From NCBI RefSeq assembly GCF_000154905.1, contig NZ_GG770539.1, forward strand, positions 5,938,908 through 5,974,471: 35,564 bases of DNA, in the 5' to 3' direction. Source of the stretch: Streptomyces sp. SPB074 (lineage in GTDB: Bacteria > Actinomycetota > Actinomycetes > Streptomycetales > Streptomycetaceae). Positions within the stretch are counted from its first letter, which is position 1; every line of letters starts with the position of its first letter. Position numbers and translations under genes: made by a program. Of this stretch, positions 8,028 to 17,331 are shown in pieces. The notes under the pieces are model-generated. The model saw only the letters and a program-made list of their open reading frames with translations, was not told the origin of the DNA and ran no database searches.

Positions 8028-9469
8028 GCACGAGCGTAGCAGCGTGGGGGAGTTGGCGGATCTCCTCCGTACCGAGTTCGACCGCTACCCGTCCGGTGGA
8101 AAGCTGCCGTCGAGCCGGGAACTGGTCGCGCGGCACCGCGTCGGCCCCGTCACCGTCTCGCGCGCCCTCGCCCGGCTGGCCGCCGAAGGACTGCTCGTGA
8201 CCCGCCCCGGCGCCGGCGCCTACCGTGCGGTGAAGGCCGCGCCCGCCGCCGAGGGCGACACCTCCTGGCAGCACCTCGCGCTCAGCGCCGACTCGCTCGA
8301 GGGCCTGCCCCGCGCCGTGGACGCGAGCGGCGTCCTCGCCACCCTCGCCGAACCGCCAGCCGGAGTCGTCGAGTTCAACGGCGGCTACCTCCACCCCGCG
8401 CTGCGCCCCGAACGCGCCCTCGCCGCCGCGCTCGCCCGCGCGGGCCGCCGCCCCGGCGCCTGGGGCCGCCCGCCCGCCGAGGGACTGCCGGAACTGCGCG
8501 CCTGGTTCGCGCGCGACCTCGCGGCCGACGGCGCGGGCGGCCCCGGACCGGGCGGAACGCTCGTGAGCCCCGGCGGCCAGTCCGCGCTCAGCGGCGTCCT
8601 GCGCGCGCTCGCCCCGCCCGGCGCGCCCGTCCTGGTGGAGTCCCCCACGTACCCGGGCCTGCTCGCCGTGCTGCGCGCCGCCGGGCAACGGCCCGTCCCC
8701 GTGCCCGTGGACGCCGACGGGCTCCGTACCGACCTGCTCGCCGAGGCGTTCCGCGCGAGCGGCGCGCGCGTCCTCGTCTGCCAGCCGCTCCACCAGAACC
8801 CGACCGGCGCCGTCCTCGCGCCCGCGCGCCGCCCCGTCCTCCTCGCCGCCGCCCGCGCCGCCGGGGCCTTCGTCGTGGAGGACGACTTCGCCCGCCGTCT
8901 CGGCCACGCCGACGCGGGCCCCCCGCCCCCGCCGCTCGCCGCCGACGACCCGGACGGCGTCGTCGTGCACATCCGCTCGCTCACCAAGGTCACCGCGCCG
9001 AGCCTGCGGGTCGCCGCCGTGCTCTCGCGCGGCCCGGTCCTGGAACGGCTGCGCGCGGTGCAGGTCGTGGACCACTTCTTCGTGCCGCGCCCGCTCCAGG
9101 AAGCCGCGCTGGAACTCGTCGGCTCCCCGTCCTGGCCGCGTCATCTCCGCAGCGTGGCCGCCGAGTTGGGCGCACGGCGGGCCGCGCTCACGACGGCCCT
9201 CGCCCGCCGGCTGCCACAGGCGCTGCCCGCCCGCGCGCCCACCGGGGGCTATCACCTCTGGCTCCCGCTCCCCGAGGGCACCGACGAGTACGCGCTCGCC
9301 GCCGAGGCGCTGCGCCGGGGCGTCGCGGTCGCCCCCGGCCGCGCCTACCACCCGGCCGAAACCGGACCGCCCGCACCTCAGGATCAGCTACGGGGGAGTG
9401 GCGGACGGGGACGAACTGGAGGAGGGCGTCAGGAGACTGGCGGAGGCGTACGCGGCGGTGCGGGGCTGA
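8026..9469 (+). CDS. MocR-type PLP-dependent transcriptional regulator, frameshifted near its 3' end
   Basis: GntR-type winged helix (residues about 3-68: SSVGELADLL, then LPSSRELVARHRVGPVTVSRALARL) fused to a fold-type I aminotransferase domain. The PLP lysine is Lys321 in IRSLTKVTAP. It probably controls the divergent exporter in response to an amine or amino-acid-like ligand. The frame as printed runs on to 9597, into the next gene. Removing one C from the CCC at 9370-9372 restores T-G-P-P-H-L-R-I-S-Y-G-G, with the conserved Arg that holds the ligand carboxylate, and a stop at 9467-9469 (480 residues). Without that repair the last 33 residues are replaced and the protein would probably not work. 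The stop position also agrees with a GC-rich hairpin at about 9479-9493. Confidence 0.85.
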
Positions 9470-9511
9470 GCGGCCGGGCCGCCGTCGCGGCGGGCGCCGC
9501 CCCGTCCCCGC

Positions 9512-9982
9512 TCACTCCAGTGAAAGGATCATCCACTTCCCCGGCTCCACCTCCTCGTACCCCACCGCGCGGAACAGCTCCTGCGCGGTCTGCGTGACGA
9601 GCAGTACGCGCCGCACCCCGAACTCCGCCATCCGGGCCCGGACGGCCGCGAGCAGGGCCTTCGCGAGCCCCCGGCCCCGGGCCTCGGGCGGCACGTAGAC
9701 GTCGCAGAGCCAGCCGAAGGTGGCGCGGTCGGTCACGACCCGCGCGTAGGCCCGCTGCTCGCGCCGCACCGTGCCCCCGGACTCCGGCACGTCCTCGTAC
9801 ACACCGAAGTTGAGCGATCCCGCGACGGCCGCGCGCTGCTTCTCCAGACTGCGGCCGAGCGCCCAGTAGGCATCGGTGGAGAGCCAGTGGTGCACGCGGG
9901 CGAGATCGAGGAAATCCGGCGCGTCCGAGACGAAATGACCGGGCGGGAGGGGAGCGGCGGGCAGGTCCGTGTACGTCGTCAT
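9512..9982 (-). CDS. GNAT family N-acetyltransferase
   Basis: A 156-residue acetyltransferase of the subgroup with the N-terminal signature DLARVHHWLSTDAYWALGRS. The acetyl-CoA core is FGWLCDVYVPPEARGRGLAKALL, with the RGRGLA loop at about residues 100-112. A C-terminal RRVLLVTQTAQELFRAVGYEEV completes the fold. The start at ATG 9982 (MTTYTDLP) fits the family length, though the RBS is weak. A much longer frame through 10699 is an artefact of GC-rich DNA. It lies convergent to the MocR regulator. Substrate unknown. Confidence 0.85.
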   Translation of the reverse strand: MTTYTDLPAAPLPPGHFVSDAPDFLDLARVHHWLSTDAYWALGRSLEKQRAAVAGSLNFGVYEDVPESGGTVRREQRAYARVVTDRATFGWLCDVYVPPEARGRGLAKALLAAVRARMAEFGVRRVLLVTQTAQELFRAVGYEEVEPGKWMILSLE

Positions 9983-10025
9983 GCGGGCAGTCTGGCAAGG
10001 CCCGCTCGACGCCGACCAGCGGGTT

Positions 10026-10517
10026 TCACGGTGTGGACGCGGCCCCCCTGGTGTGCTCCGCGCGCAGTACCAGGTCCTTCGCGGGCCCCGCGACGCGCCA
10101 CACCACGCTCCACAGGTCCGGGCCGCTCGCGGTGAACTCGCCCCGGTAGAGGTCGAGCGCGCAGGGGTGGTCGGCGAAGGCGTGCCCCGTGCGCAGATCG
10201 ATGTCGTGGAAGAAACGCCCGTCCTCGAAGGTGACGCGCGCCGAGGCCGGCCCCCTGGTGCCGGGCAGCCAGCGCAGGGTGCGGTGGGCGGGGCGCGTGA
10301 CGCCGTCCCAGGTGAAGGCGCCCTCCTCGTGGTGGCGCAGTCCGCCGCCGGGCAGCGCGGTGAAGTCCGCCGTGCCCGTGAAGTGCCCGCGCGTATTGGT
10401 GTGCCGGTCCTCGGCCGTGCGCGCGACGCGCCAGCTCCCCGCGAGGTAGGCCAGCAGATCGGGCACGGGAACGGTCGGGAGCGCGGGGGCGGGCGGCGCG
10501 GGCCGGGCGTCGGGCAT
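10026..10517 (-). CDS. DUF6314 family protein
   Basis: A 163-residue protein with the features I associate with DUF6314: LLAYLAGSWRV near the N-terminus, GHFTGTADF, HHEEGAFTWDGVTRPAHRTLRWLP, and the C-terminal CALDLYRGEF and LWSVVWRVAGPAKDLVL. The pattern of short strands suggests a small beta-barrel, lipocalin-like or FABP-like, which could bind a hydrophobic ligand. No function is established. A good RBS (AGGAAGGGG) precedes ATG 10517. It is cytosolic, with no signal or membrane segment, and divergent from the small loop-repeat protein gene. Confidence 0.78.
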   Translation of the reverse strand: MPDARPAPPAPALPTVPVPDLLAYLAGSWRVARTAEDRHTNTRGHFTGTADFTALPGGGLRHHEEGAFTWDGVTRPAHRTLRWLPGTRGPASARVTFEDGRFFHDIDLRTGHAFADHPCALDLYRGEFTASGPDLWSVVWRVAGPAKDLVLRAEHTRGAASTP

Positions 10518-10595
10518 GTCCCCTTCCTACTCCAGGAGCACGGCCCGTGACCACTCACCGTGCGTCCCGCCCGCGCGACGGGGTAACCGGGCCCC

Positions 10596-10832
10596 ATGGA
10601 CACGGAGAACACGACCGAGGACCACGTGCTGCTGAGCGCGGACACCAACGGCGACGGCAAGCCCGACGTGTGGGTGACCGACACGACGGGCGACGGCAAG
10701 GCCGACCTCTACCAGTTCGACACCACGGGCGACGGCACGATGGACGTCACCGTGACCGAGGAGGAGGACGGCGCCCCGGAGCACCGCCACGTCCTGGAGG
10801 GCGACGGAGGCCACCCCGCCCCGGCCGCCTGA
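10596..10832 (+). CDS. Small acidic protein with three tandem DxxGDGxxD loops
   Basis: A 78-residue protein. Residues 16-54 are three exact-length 13-residue repeats: DTNGDGKPDVWVT, DTTGDGKADLYQF and DTTGDGTMDVTVT. Each has the D-x-[NT]-G-D-G-x-x-D pattern of calcium-binding loops in dockerin, EF-hand-like or thrombospondin type 3 repeats. The remaining C-terminal part is Glu- and Gly-rich. No signal peptide is visible, so it would be cytosolic. The RBS is poor (GGGG 14 nt before ATG 10596). A Ca2+-binding or buffering role is inferred from the loops only. Coding is supported by the protein-level repeat, which is not an exact DNA repeat. Confidence 0.72.
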   Translation: MDTENTTEDHVLLSADTNGDGKPDVWVTDTTGDGKADLYQFDTTGDGTMDVTVTEEEDGAPEHRHVLEGDGGHPAPAA

Positions 10833-10855
10833 CGGCCGGGCCACGCGGCCGGGCT

Positions 10856-10906
10856 CGCCCGTCCACCGCCGCCCGTCCACCGCCGCCCGTCCACCGCCGC
10901 CCGTCC
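10856..10906. repeat. 14-bp tandem repeat, about 3.6 copies
   Basis: CGCCCGTCCACCGC is repeated exactly at 10856-10869, 10870-10883 and 10884-10897, with a partial fourth copy to 10906. It lies just outside the 3' end of the AlaRS-like gene, in the gap after the small Ca-loop gene. Probably slipped-strand expansion. Confidence 0.9.
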
Positions 10907-10913
10907 GCTCCGC

Positions 10914-12113
10914 TCAGGCGGTCTCCTCCCGCAGGCTCTGGACCAGGTCGCGGGGGAGGCCGTGGGTGTCGTGGAGGTAGTGCAGGTCGTCCTCGGTGAG
11001 GGGGCCGCGGTAGCGGGGGGCGGCGAGGACGCGGCGGCCCCGGTCGAGCAGGGAGCGGAAGCGGGCCTCCTCGTCGCCGAGGGTGCGCAGCACCCGGCGC
11101 ACCGTCTCCGGGTCCTCCTCGCCCTGCCCGAAGTGGGCGAGCGTCCCCGTGACCAGTTCGCGGGGCAACTCCCCGAAGCCGTACGAGGGATCGGTCCGCC
11201 ACAGGGTCGTCAGGGCCCGTCGCACCAGGCGCCGCAGTACGTAGCCGCGGCCGGTGGCGGCGGGCCGTACGCCGTCCCCGATGACGACGACGGCCGAGCG
11301 GACGTGGTCGCTCACGAGCCGCAGCGAGGTCTCGCCGAGCCCCCACAGCGGCGGCAGCAGCCGCCGCCACGGGGCGAAGACGTCACCGTCGAAGACAGAA
11401 CGTTCTCCCTGGAGCAGCGAGGCGAGCCGTTCGAGCCCCAGCCCGGTGTCCACGTTGCGCTGCGGGAGCGGGACGAGGGAGCCGTCGGGGAGGCGGCGGT
11501 GCCGCATCATGACGTGGTTCCACACCTCGACCCAGCGCTCGTCCCCGGTCGGCGTGGACTCGGGAGGCCCGTCCCCGGTCCACAGGAAGATCTCCGAGTC
11601 GGGCCCGCAGGGGCCGGTCGGCCCGTTCGACCACCAGTTGTCCTCGACGGACCGCTCGACTGGCACCCCCAGCCGCTCCCACACCTCCAGCGAGGCGAGA
11701 TCGGGGCCCACCCGGTCGTCGCCGCCGAAGACGGTCGTGTGCAGGAGGCCGGGGTCGATCCCGAGGCCGTCCGTGAGGAGTTCGTACCCCCACTCCAGGC
11801 TGCGCGGTCCCTCGTAGTCGCCGAGCGACCACGTGCCGAGCATCTCGAAGACGGTGAGGTGCGTCGGGTCGCCGACCTCCTCCAGGTCGGTCGTGCGCAG
11901 GCACCGCTGCACGTTCACGAGCCGTCGCCCGAGCGGGTGCGGACGGCCTTCGAGGTAGGGGGTGAGCGGGTGCATCCCTGAGGTGGTGAAGAGCACGGAG
12001 TCGTCACCGGGCGGCGGAAGCAGCGTCGAGCCGGTGATCCGGGCGTGGCCGCGCTCCTCGTAGAACCCGGTGAAACGGCGGCTGATCTCTTCGGTGTTGA
12101 GCTGGGTGCGCAC
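10914..12113 (-). CDS. Stand-alone alanyl-tRNA synthetase catalytic domain protein (AlaRS paralogue)
   Basis: A 399-residue class II synthetase core. Compared with housekeeping AlaRS (about 870-890 residues), the editing domain and C-Ala domain are missing. All active-site blocks are present: LFTTSGMHPL, then FEMLGTWSLGDY (usual FEMLGNFSFGDY), GPCGPDSEIFLW (usual GPCGPCSEI), DTGLGLERLASLLQG and RGYVLRRLVRRA. It should activate an amino acid with ATP and may charge tRNA-Ala or a tRNA-like partner, without proofreading. It starts at GTG 12113 with AAGGAG 6 nt before it, behind a 190-nt structured leader. It may supply aminoacyl-tRNA to a special pathway or act as a back-up enzyme. No biosynthetic cluster is adjacent. 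The upstream neighbour is an SMI1/KNR4 protein. Confidence 0.9.
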   Translation of the reverse strand: MRTQLNTEEISRRFTGFYEERGHARITGSTLLPPPGDDSVLFTTSGMHPLTPYLEGRPHPLGRRLVNVQRCLRTTDLEEVGDPTHLTVFEMLGTWSLGDYEGPRSLEWGYELLTDGLGIDPGLLHTTVFGGDDRVGPDLASLEVWERLGVPVERSVEDNWWSNGPTGPCGPDSEIFLWTGDGPPESTPTGDERWVEVWNHVMMRHRRLPDGSLVPLPQRNVDTGLGLERLASLLQGERSVFDGDVFAPWRRLLPPLWGLGETSLRLVSDHVRSAVVVIGDGVRPAATGRGYVLRRLVRRALTTLWRTDPSYGFGELPRELVTGTLAHFGQGEEDPETVRRVLRTLGDEEARFRSLLDRGRRVLAAPRYRGPLTEDDLHYLHDTHGLPRDLVQSLREETA

Positions 12114-12166
12114 GGCGGTCTCCTTCGCGGTGCGGGTGCCGGAGCACGGACCGCGGGAGACGCGCG

Positions 12167-12217
12167 CCTCGCGGGGACGCGAGGAACCACCGGGGACCGT
12201 GTTCCGGTCGCCGGTGG
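12167..12217 (-). promoter_or_regulatory. Two stacked hairpins in the AlaRS-paralogue leader
   Basis: On the minus-strand transcript the first hairpin (12217-12187) has 7-bp arms CCACCGG/CCGGTGG and an inner GACCG/CGGTC stem with loop GAACA. The second (12184-12167) has arms CCTCGC/GCGAGG. They lie between a possible leader peptide ORF and the RBS of the AlaRS-like gene. This is the layout of an attenuator, but no U run or T-box sequence is seen. Confidence 0.5.
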
Positions 12218-12232
12218 AAATGAGGGGGTACG

Positions 12233-12301
12233 TCAGGCGGCGGCGACCGGGGAGCGGGGCGCTCGCGCGGTCGCGGTGGTGCGTGGGCCGGTGACGTTCA
12301 T
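12233..12301 (-). CDS. Possible Ala-rich leader peptide, 22 aa
   Basis: ATG at 12301 opens a 22-codon frame, MNVTGPRTTATARAPRSPVA plus two Ala, then TGA. Six of 22 residues are Ala, with three consecutive GCC codons just before the stop. TACGCT (minus strand, 12314-12309) ends 7 nt before the ATG, as in leaderless Streptomyces transcripts; the -35 is poor. Hairpins follow 15 nt after the stop, upstream of the AlaRS-like gene. Ala is common in any GC-rich frame, so this is a hypothesis, not a firm gene. Confidence 0.3.
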   Translation of the reverse strand: MNVTGPRTTATARAPRSPVAAA

Positions 12302-12388
12302 GGAAACGAGCGTAACGCGGCGGCGGGCGGAGCGGCGAACGCGTTTTCCCCGGCCCGCCGAACCCCGTCCGGCGCCGGCCCCCGCGCC

Positions 12389-13762
12389 TCAGGCGAGCGT
12401 CCCCGACACCACCTGTTCCACGATCGGCGGCCGTCCCCTGCTGCCCAGGATCTCGTTGGCGAGGGCGACGGTCGCGAGGGGGCTGTCCGCGCGGCCGGGT
12501 TCGATCGCCGCCGCGAGCAGGCCACGCGGTACGGCGTCCGCGGCCAGGAGCGCCCGCCACTCGGCGGGCGGCAGCCGCAGGAACTCCAGGCCGTCGAGCC
12601 GCCCGATCTCCAGCGGGTCCGCGAGCGTGCCGGGCCCCGCCGACAGCGACCGCAGCCGGGGGAGATTGAGGACGGGGGCGAGGCTCGTCGGCGGGCTCTC
12701 CCAGCGGCCGAGCGAGAGCACCTCCAGCGCCGGGTGCGCGGCGGCGGCGACACTCGGCACGCCCCTCGCGTTGACGTACGCGACCTCCGGGCACTCCACC
12801 TGCCCGGCACGCGGCCCCGCGTCCTCCTCTTCCTCCTCCCCCGCGCGCAGCACGAGCGAGGTGAGCGAGCCGGCGAGGAGTTCCGCGCCCACACTCTCCT
12901 CGTGGCCGATGAGGACGACCTGCCCGACGTGCCCGCCGGGCCCCGGGGTCAGGTCCACGGCCAGGCGGTCGCCGCCGCCGTTGTCCCCGAAGACGAGCCA
13001 GCCCGGCGAGCCCGGGAGACCCTGCACGGCCGCGTCCGGCGGGGTCAGTACCGCCTCCATCGCGCCGAAGACCCAGGGGCACGGGCGCGAGGCGGCGTCC
13101 GCCACGTACACCTCGGAGAGCGGCAGCAGCTCGCAGGACACCGCCTCGTGGACGCGCTCGGCGGCCTCCGGGTCGTCCGCGACGTCCCGCCACTCGCCGC
13201 GTACGACCGTGTAGAGCGCGCGGAGTTCGGGCGGCAGGGGCCTGCCGAGCCGGGCCTCGGCGGCGGCGAGGGCGCCCGCGTCGGCGCCGGTCGCGCCGGG
13301 CAGCCGGGCGCGGAGCGTACGGGTGAGGCGCGCGGCGTCCGCCGAGGGCGAGGCGACCGCTCCCGGCACCGGCTCCGGCAGGCGCCGCCACGGCTCAGGG
13401 ACCGCCCCCTCCACCAGGAGCAGCGCGCCGGGGTGGGCGGAGGCGATGCCCGGTTCGACGGCGGGGGAGGGGAGGAACAGGCGCAGCGTGACGGCCCCGG
13501 AGGCCGTGAGCCGTGCGACGAAGGCCACCTCGGCGGTCGCGCTCGCCGCGAGCGCCGCGAGGACGGGCTCGACCGCCCGCAGCTCCCGGGAGAAGTCACT
13601 GCCGCCGGGTCCCAGGCTCCACGCGCCCCGGCTCAGCTGCCCCGACCGCTCGAAGGGCCCTTCGCCGCCCGTCCCGGCGCACCGCTCCCACAGGAGCCGG
13701 GACAGGGGTTCCCAGGTGGCGAAGTCGGTAAGCGGTGTCGCGGGCGCTGCGGGAGGAGTCAT
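12389..13762 (-). CDS. SMI1/KNR4 (SUKH) domain protein
   Basis: A 457-residue cytosolic protein. The central part resembles the SMI1/KNR4 fold: LAAAEARLGRPLPPELRALY (about residues 166-186, the entry helices) and GWLVFGDNGGGDRLAVDLTP (the diagnostic FGDNGGGD turn), then VGQVVLIGHE. The N-terminal ~150 residues are unassigned, and the last ~120 hold leucine-spaced segments (LEVLSLGRWE, LRSLSAGPG, LEFLRLPP) like a short leucine-rich repeat. SUKH proteins include immunity proteins of contact-dependent toxins and many solitary copies in Streptomyces. No toxin gene is next to this one. A clear RBS is not seen before ATG 13762. It is divergent from argC, with an iron box in the gap. Confidence 0.8.
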   Translation of the reverse strand: MTPPAAPATPLTDFATWEPLSRLLWERCAGTGGEGPFERSGQLSRGAWSLGPGGSDFSRELRAVEPVLAALAASATAEVAFVARLTASGAVTLRLFLPSPAVEPGIASAHPGALLLVEGAVPEPWRRLPEPVPGAVASPSADAARLTRTLRARLPGATGADAGALAAAEARLGRPLPPELRALYTVVRGEWRDVADDPEAAERVHEAVSCELLPLSEVYVADAASRPCPWVFGAMEAVLTPPDAAVQGLPGSPGWLVFGDNGGGDRLAVDLTPGPGGHVGQVVLIGHEESVGAELLAGSLTSLVLRAGEEEEEDAGPRAGQVECPEVAYVNARGVPSVAAAAHPALEVLSLGRWESPPTSLAPVLNLPRLRSLSAGPGTLADPLEIGRLDGLEFLRLPPAEWRALLAADAVPRGLLAAAIEPGRADSPLATVALANEILGSRGRPPIVEQVVSGTLA

Positions 13763-13863
13763 GGCCGGAGGCTAGCGGGGCGCACCGACAGGGCCGGGCG
13801 GGACGGCGGCAGGACGAGCCCGAGGGGCCTGTGTCCCCCGGCCGGTCCCGGCACCCTCGCCAC

Positions 13864-13882
13864 GAAGGTTAGGCTCACCTAA
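13864..13882. promoter_or_regulatory. Iron box (DmdR/IdeR type)
   Basis: AGGTTAGGCTCACCTAA is present. The 19-bp window matches the classical actinobacterial iron box TTAGGTTAGGCTCACCTAA at 17 positions. It lies 101 bp before the SMI1/KNR4 gene and 118 bp before argC. It is flanked by 11-bp inverted arms CCCCCGGCCGG (13835-13845) and CCGGCCGGGGG (13903-13913). The site is seen; the regulated transcript is not clear. Confidence 0.7.
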
Positions 13883-13938
13883 GCTTGTCCGGCCGGGAGG
13901 GTCCGGCCGGGGGCGCGCTCCCGCGTGCCCGCCCTCCG

Positions 13939-15151
<1,213 letters not shown>

Positions 15152-15157
15152 GACACC

Positions 15158-16309
15158 GTGAGCGTCACCGCACCCCAGGGATTCACGGCGGCGGGCATCG
15201 CCGCCGGGATCAAGTCGTCGGGACAGCCCGACCTCGCCCTCGTCGTCAACCAGGGGCCGCGCCTGGCCGCCGCCGGGGTCTTCACGTCCAACCGCGTCAA
15301 GGCCGCGCCCGTCCTGTGGTCCGAGCAGGTCCTCAAGGGCGGCCAGGTCTCCGCCGTGGTCCTCAACTCCGGCGGCGCCAACGCCTGTACGGGCCCCCAG
15401 GGCTTCCAGGACACCCACGCCACCGCCGAGCGCGCAGCCGAAGCCCTCGGCCACCAGGCGGGCGAGGTCGCCGTCGCCTCCACCGGTCTCATCGGTGAAC
15501 TCCTGCCCATGGACAAGCTGCTCCCCGGCATCGACACCGCCGTCGCCGCGCTCAGCGAGCACGGCGGCGAGAAGGCCGCCCTGGCGATCAAGACCACCGA
15601 CACCGTTCACAAGACGGCCCTCGCGCGACGGGACGGCTGGAGCGTCGGCGGCATGGCCAAGGGCGCCGGGATGCTCGCCCCCGGCCTCGCCACGATGCTC
15701 GTCGTCCTCACCACCGACGCCGACCTCGACAGCGGCGCGCTCGACACCGCGCTGCGCGCCGCGACCCGCGTCACCTTCGACCGCGTCGACTCCGACGGCT
15801 GCATGTCCACCAACGACACCGTGCTCCTGCTCGCCTCGGGCGCGAGCGGCACGACCCCCGCCCAGGACGAGTTCACCGCGGCGGTACGGGAGGTCTGCGC
15901 CGACCTCGCCCTCCAGCTCGTCCGCGACGCCGAGGGCGCGAGCAAGGACATCCGTATCGAGGTCGTGAACGCGGCGAGCGAGGACGAGGCCGTCACGGTG
16001 GGCCGCGTCATCGCCCGCAACAACCTCTTCAAGTGCGCGGTCCACGGCGAGGACCCCAACTGGGGCCGCGTCCTGTCCGCGATCGGCACCACCGACGCCG
16101 CCTTCGAGCCCGACCGCCTCAACGTCGCCATCAACGGCGTCTGGGTCTGCAAGAACGGCTCCGTCGGCGAGGACCGCACCCTCGTGGACATGCGCTACCG
16201 CGAGGTCGTCATCACCGCCGACCTCGCCGCCGGGGACGCCTCCGCCGAGATCTGGACCAACGACCTCACCGCCGACTACGTCCACGAGAACAGCGCGTAC
16301 TCCTCATGA
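15158..16309 (+). CDS. argJ: Bifunctional ornithine acetyltransferase / N-acetylglutamate synthase
   Basis: Transfers acetyl from N-acetylornithine to glutamate, closing the acetyl cycle; some family members also use acetyl-CoA. 383 residues. [16 protein letters not shown] near the N-terminus, [11 protein letters not shown] and the self-cleavage site [14 protein letters not shown] are visible. In the last, Thr179 becomes the nucleophile of the beta chain. [17 protein letters not shown] and [14 protein letters not shown] are further conserved blocks. It starts at GTG 15158 after AAGGAG. The stop overlaps argB ATG (ATGA), which implies coupling. A small Arg-rich ORF precedes it. Confidence 0.97.
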   Translation: MSVTAPQGFTAAGIAAGIKSSGQPDLALVVNQGPRLAAAGVFTSNRVKAAPVLWSEQVLKGGQVSAVVLNSGGANACTGPQGFQDTHATAERAAEALGHQAGEVAVASTGLIGELLPMDKLLPGIDTAVAALSEHGGEKAALAIKTTDTVHKTALARRDGWSVGGMAKGAGMLAPGLATMLVVLTTDADLDSGALDTALRAATRVTFDRVDSDGCMSTNDTVLLLASGASGTTPAQDEFTAAVREVCADLALQLVRDAEGASKDIRIEVVNAASEDEAVTVGRVIARNNLFKCAVHGEDPNWGRVLSAIGTTDAAFEPDRLNVAINGVWVCKNGSVGEDRTLVDMRYREVVITADLAAGDASAEIWTNDLTADYVHENSAYSS

Positions 16310-17331
16310 GCGAGCCCAGCGCCCCCGGCCCGGCGAGCGAGCCGGGCGACGAGAGCGAGACGAGTGTTGTGACCCAGCCCGCCGCCGGTGCGACCCGCAA
16401 GCACACCGCCCTCCCCAAGGCGCAGACCTTGATCGAAGCCCTGCCCTGGATCACCCGTCACCAGGGCAAGACCGTCGTCATCAAATTCGGCGGCAACGCC
16501 ATGGTGGACGCGGAGCTGAAAGCCGCCTTCGCCCAGGACATCGTCTTCCTGCGGCACGCCGGGCTGCGCCCCGTCGTCGTGCACGGCGGCGGCCCGCAGA
16601 TCAACGCCCAGCTCGACAAGGAGGGCCTGGTCAGCGAGTTCCGCGCGGGCCTGCGCGTCACGACACCCGAGGCGATGGACGTCGTGCGCATGGTGCTCGC
16701 CGGGCAGGTCCAGCGCGAGCTGGTCGGCCTGCTCAACCAGCACGGCCCGCTCGCCATCGGGCTCACCGGCGAGGACGCCCACACCATCACCGCGACCAAG
16801 CACTTCCCGCGCATAGCGGGTGAGCTGGTGGACATCGGGCGCGTCGGCGAGATCACCGCGATCGACACCGGCGCCATCGAGACGCTGCTGGACGACGGCC
16901 GCATCCCGGTCGTCTCCTCGATCGCCCGCAGCGCCGACGACGACCACGTCTACAACGTCAACGCCGACACCGCCGCCGCCGCGCTCGCCGCCGCCCTCGG
17001 CGCCGAGACGCTGATGGTCCTCACCGACGTCGAGGGCCTCTACGAGGACTGGCCGCACAGCGACGAGGTCATCAGCCGCCTCACCGCGAACGAGCTGGAG
17101 AAGCTGCTGCCCGAGCTGGCGAGCGGCATGGTCCCGAAGATGGAGGGCTGCCTGTACGCCGTCCGCAACGGCGTCCGCACCGCCCGCGTCATCGACGGAC
17201 GCGTCCAGCACTCCATCCTCCTGGAGATCTTCACCGACGAGGGCATCGGCACGATGGTCGTGGACGACGACCCGCGGGCCGCCACCGAGCCGGCCACCGC
17301 CGAGCCCGCCACGGAAAGGCAGAAACCGTGA
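16306..17331 (+). CDS. argB: Acetylglutamate kinase
   Basis: Second step of the pathway: phosphorylation of N-acetylglutamate, normally the arginine-inhibited step in cyclic-pathway organisms. 341 residues from ATG 16306, which overlaps argJ (ATGA). The kinase motif IKFGGNAM starts near Lys60. [10 protein letters not shown] binds substrate, and [16 protein letters not shown] and VLTDVEGLY follow. The first about 30 residues (Ser/Pro/Glu-rich) lie before [19 protein letters not shown], where most homologues start. An internal GTG at 16369 (residue 22) is a possible alternative, with only a weak RBS. The N-terminal helix needed for arginine-sensitive hexamers is present. The stop overlaps argD GTG. 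Confidence 0.96.
   Translation: MSEPSAPGPASEPGDESETSVVTQPAAGATRKHTALPKAQTLIEALPWITRHQGKTVVIKFGGNAMVDAELKAAFAQDIVFLRHAGLRPVVVHGGGPQINAQLDKEGLVSEFRAGLRVTTPEAMDVVRMVLAGQVQRELVGLLNQHGPLAIGLTGEDAHTITATKHFPRIAGELVDIGRVGEITAIDTGAIETLLDDGRIPVVSSIARSADDDHVYNVNADTAAAALAAALGAETLMVLTDVEGLYEDWPHSDEVISRLTANELEKLLPELASGMVPKMEGCLYAVRNGVRTARVIDGRVQHSILLEIFTDEGIGTMVVDDDPRAATEPATAEPATERQKP

Noticed and set aside
12114..12388. T-box riboswitch before the AlaRS paralogue
   Set aside because: No T-box sequence or specifier loop recognised; only hairpins.
12389..13762. Toxin-immunity pair around the SMI1/KNR4 protein
   Set aside because: SUKH proteins can be immunity proteins, but no toxin-like ORF lies on either side.
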